Of a stretch of 64,000 bases of DNA, positions 62,038 through 64,000 are shown one piece after another. How positions within the stretch are numbered: the first letter of the stretch is position 1; each line of letters begins with the position of its first letter. Made by a program: the position numbers and the translations under genes. The stretch is from positions 1-64,000 of the forward strand of contig NZ_JAQZAT010000021.1 of assembly GCF_028736925.1 (NCBI RefSeq), in the 5' to 3' direction. Below the pieces are notes generated by a model, which saw only the letters and a list, made by a program, of their open reading frames with translations, was not told the DNA's origin and made no database searches. This DNA is from Flavivirga sp. 57AJ16. Its GTDB lineage: Bacteria > Bacteroidota > Bacteroidia > Flavobacteriales > Flavobacteriaceae.

Positions 62038-62634
62038 TTAAGACGCGCTTTTTTGTTTGTTTTTCTTTCCAATTAAATAGGCTATGAAGGAAGCTGCAAT
62101 TCCAAGCCCTAAAAAAAAGGCTCCTAACCTTGGGTAAGAATGAGCTCTAAAATTTAAAATGTCCTTACTTCCAAACAAAGGCGGTTGAAAGCCCATAACA
62201 CTTCCGTCCGGGTTTGTAAATTTCATAATGGCTTTAGGGTCTAAATTATGGCCATAGTCGTGTTCCCAAAGATAAAAATCGTAAAGGCCGGCACTACTTA
62301 TAACAATCATTAAAATAAACCAAAATAAGAACCATTTGTAGGTCCCTTTAAAGGCAATAATTAAACCTATAACGGTTGTAATAATAATACCTATAGGAAA
62401 GATTTTAAATTCTGGAATGACCTCTGGGATGTATTTCATGCCCACATAATGATTCATTAAATTAATGTTTTTAATATCATGTGGATGCACATCGGAAAAA
62501 TCATTAATATGAATATACATACCTAGTGGAATAGGGTATTGCGGAGCTTCCAGCGTTATTTTCCAAAGCGGGAATAAGAATACCCCCAATGGAAGCAGTG
62601 CTGCAATAAACATGATGATATTTGATCTTTTCAT
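62038..62634 (-). CDS. nos-associated integral membrane protein
   Basis: 198 residues with four likely membrane helices (IIMFIAALLPLGVFLFPLW, FPIGIIITTVIGLIIAF, FLFWFILMIVISSAGLYDF, YPRLGAFFLGLGIAASFIAYLIG). Conserved-looking charged and His residues lie in the loops (IHINDFSDVHPHDIKNIN, LWEHDYGHNLDP). Homologues occur in Bacteroidota nos clusters between nosZ and nosL; a role in copper handling or electron supply is inference. The loop histidines (VHPHD, EHDYGH) could bind copper. Confidence 0.7.
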   Translation of the reverse strand: MKRSNIIMFIAALLPLGVFLFPLWKITLEAPQYPIPLGMYIHINDFSDVHPHDIKNINLMNHYVGMKYIPEVIPEFKIFPIGIIITTVIGLIIAFKGTYKWFLFWFILMIVISSAGLYDFYLWEHDYGHNLDPKAIMKFTNPDGSVMGFQPPLFGSKDILNFRAHSYPRLGAFFLGLGIAASFIAYLIGKKNKQKSAS

Positions 62635-62803
62635 CTTCTTAGTTCCTGTGAAAACAGGAATCTCATTTTTTAGTTATACTATAGTGTTTATCTTATTCAA
62701 GAGCATTAAACATTCTGATACTAAATTAGCAGGATGTTTATGGGATTCCTGCCTTACCGAAACAAGTTCGACACAGGTCGCAGGAATTTAATGCTTTAAA
62801 AAG

Positions 62804-62837
62804 TAAGGCGAGAGCGAAACGTATAACCCTCGCCTTA
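62804..62837 (-). terminator. Terminator-like hairpin between nosZ and downstream nos genes
   Basis: TAAGGCGAG / CTCGCCTTA stem, followed on the minus strand by CTTTTTAAAG, 48 bp past nosZ. A partial stop here would give more nosZ than accessory mRNA. Two small palindromes (TTCCTGT / ACAGGAA; ATTCCTGC / GCAGGAAT) fill the rest of 62635-62803. Confidence 0.7.
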
Positions 62838-62884
62838 ATAGGGAAATAAACACTAAAACAAAATTTCCCTAACCTTATTTTCTA

Positions 62885-64000
62885 TTATTCAATATCTTCA
62901 CCAAGCGACCATTTTAGCGGTGTGTTGGAGTTTGCTGGGGATACGCGTACGTACCCTTGCATTTCCTGATGTAATGCCGAACAGAAATCTGTGCAATAGA
63001 AAGGCCATACTCCTACTTGTTCAGGTTCCCACTGGAAGGTCTCTGTTTGTCCTGGCATAATTAGTAATTCGGAGGTATTAGCTCCAATGATACTTACACC
63101 ATGAGGCACATCGTAATCCTGCTCCAAATTTGTTACATGGAAATATACCTTATCGCCTACTTTGATACCTTCAATATTGTCCGGTGCAAAATGACTACGT
63201 ATGGTAGTCATGTAAACATGAACCGTTTTACCATCTCTAACCACTTTTGCATCTGCTTCGCTTAAAGTCGCATATGGATGTTTGTTATCTTCTAATTTAT
63301 AGAGTTTTTTAGAACGGGGTTTTATTAAATCTGCAGGACACCCAGCAGCATAGTGAGGCTCCCCAATTGTTGGGAAATCTAATAATAATTCCATTTTCTC
63401 TCCAGAAATATCATAAAGTTGCGCCGATTGTGTTACTTCGGGACCTGTTGGTAAATAACGATCTTTGGTAATTTTATTCATTGCTACTACATATTTTCCC
63501 CATGGCTTTTGTGAGTTTCCTCCAGGAATCATTAAGTGACCAACAGAATAGTAACAAGGTTGTCTGTCTACAACTTCCCAGGTTCCTAATTTCCATTTTA
63601 CAACTTCAGAAGAAATAAAGAAAGTAGTATATGCATTTCCTCTACCATCAAATTCTGTATGTAAAGGGCCTAACCCTGGCTGTTCTACAACGCCTGCCAA
63701 TACATCTTCGAAATTTAAGATGGGAATACCGTAAGCATCACCAGCTACTTTATTGTTTTCAATAGCATCTAACATTTTAGTGAAAGAATGTACGGTTAAG
63801 TTAGCCGATAGTTTTCCGTTACCAACTATGTATTCACCAGTTGGATCCACATCGCAACCATGTGGTGATTTAGGCGTTGGTAAGAAATAAACGGCACCTG
63901 GCACGTCTAGAGGATTTACAACACGTACTTCTTTTTTCATGGTCGAAGTCGCCGAATGTGTTGCTTCATCATACACGTTATGTGCATAGTTTGCCGGCAT
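62885..64000 (-). CDS. nosZ: Nitrous oxide reductase (N-terminus cut by window end)
   Basis: The visible 371 residues are the C-terminal part of the enzyme that reduces N2O to N2 in the periplasm. The propeller part shows HGCDVDPTGEYIVGNGK and HTEFDGRGNAYTTFF. The C-terminal cupredoxin has the CuA ligands: His in DVPHGVSI, and FYCTDFCSALHQEMQGY (two Cys, His, Met). The Met at 64000 is internal; NosZ is usually ~640 residues, so ~270 residues are outside. The overall form and the linked genes suit the clade II (Sec-type) enzymes of Bacteroidota, but the signal peptide is not visible. Confidence 0.94.
   Translation of the reverse strand: MPANYAHNVYDEATHSATSTMKKEVRVVNPLDVPGAVYFLPTPKSPHGCDVDPTGEYIVGNGKLSANLTVHSFTKMLDAIENNKVAGDAYGIPILNFEDVLAGVVEQPGLGPLHTEFDGRGNAYTTFFISSEVVKWKLGTWEVVDRQPCYYSVGHLMIPGGNSQKPWGKYVVAMNKITKDRYLPTGPEVTQSAQLYDISGEKMELLLDFPTIGEPHYAAGCPADLIKPRSKKLYKLEDNKHPYATLSEADAKVVRDGKTVHVYMTTIRSHFAPDNIEGIKVGDKVYFHVTNLEQDYDVPHGVSIIGANTSELLIMPGQTETFQWEPEQVGVWPFYCTDFCSALHQEMQGYVRVSPANSNTPLKWSLGEDIE

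Noticed and set aside
61986-62072. Long NosL start at 62072
   Set aside because: The added 29 residues overlap the preceding gene and precede a clean lipoprotein signal peptide; the segment lacks any signal features.
1-64000. tRNA, rRNA or CRISPR arrays
   Set aside because: I saw no cloverleaf with TTCRANY loop, no rRNA stretches and no regularly spaced identical repeats with spacers; a dedicated covariance search was not possible.

Overview
The window comes from a low-G+C member of the Bacteroidota, most likely a marine member of the Flavobacteriaceae. The evidence is the SusC/SusD-type outer membrane proteins, a type IX secretion (T9SS) sorting-domain remnant, a 7TM-DISM hybrid histidine kinase, several promoters with the Bacteroidota -7 box TAnnTTTG, few Shine-Dalgarno sequences, and a Bacteroidota-type nitrous oxide reductase cluster. 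The genus cannot be fixed from the sequence alone.

Layout. 1-830 is a G+C-rich edge with an ECF sigma factor cut by the window start. 1.1-11 kb is metabolic: ppc, an unrecognised cysteine-rich protein, nadA-nadB, and a hybrid sensor kinase. 11.4-16.4 kb is a compact five-gene cassette: VOC protein, 61-residue small protein, HemN-like radical SAM enzyme, TPR + 2OG-Fe(II) oxygenase, JmjC/cupin-type oxygenase. I read it as a candidate peptide-modification (RiPP-like) locus, and it is the best candidate here for an undescribed system. 16.6-20.6 kb holds small housekeeping and accessory genes (ssb, two DinB-fold proteins, GNAT, Zn ribbon, CBS, TPR). 20.6-23 kb is a decay zone with palindromic repeats, a T9SS-domain fragment cut by a MITE, a degenerate AbiEii-type toxin beside an intact antitoxin, and a transposase tail.

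23-29.1 kb is a putative nutrient-uptake regulon: a beta-helix lipoprotein, a TonB-dependent receptor and a short orphan receptor N-domain. All three are preceded by phased 11-bp direct repeats at a fixed distance from a -7 box. 29.1-37 kb is mostly housekeeping (dgt, dxs, tadA, a ClC protein with an altered gating residue, aspS). 37.3-44.8 kb has two tandem TonB-dependent receptors, the second paired with a SusD-like lipoprotein. 44.9-51.6 kb is a tetR-tolC-mfp-rnd efflux operon with an operator over its own promoter. 51.7-54.3 kb has a polyprenyl synthase, a conserved hypothetical, an rrf2 remnant that keeps its promoter, and the Fe-S repair gene ric.

54.8-64 kb, all on the minus strand, is the nitrous oxide reductase region. 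It reads nosZ (cut by the window end), a nos-associated membrane protein, nosL, nosD, nosF, nosY, a possible unannotated small lipoprotein, then a Cys motif protein, a Met/His-rich lipoprotein and a TonB receptor. The last three look like a copper-acquisition module feeding NosZ. Ric next to nos fits exposure to nitric oxide during denitrification.

The window also holds three copies of a ~163-bp MITE with 22-bp terminal inverted repeats. One supplies the stop codon of the JmjC gene, one truncates the T9SS fragment, and one is itself interrupted by a 135-bp element flanked by a 9-bp target duplication.
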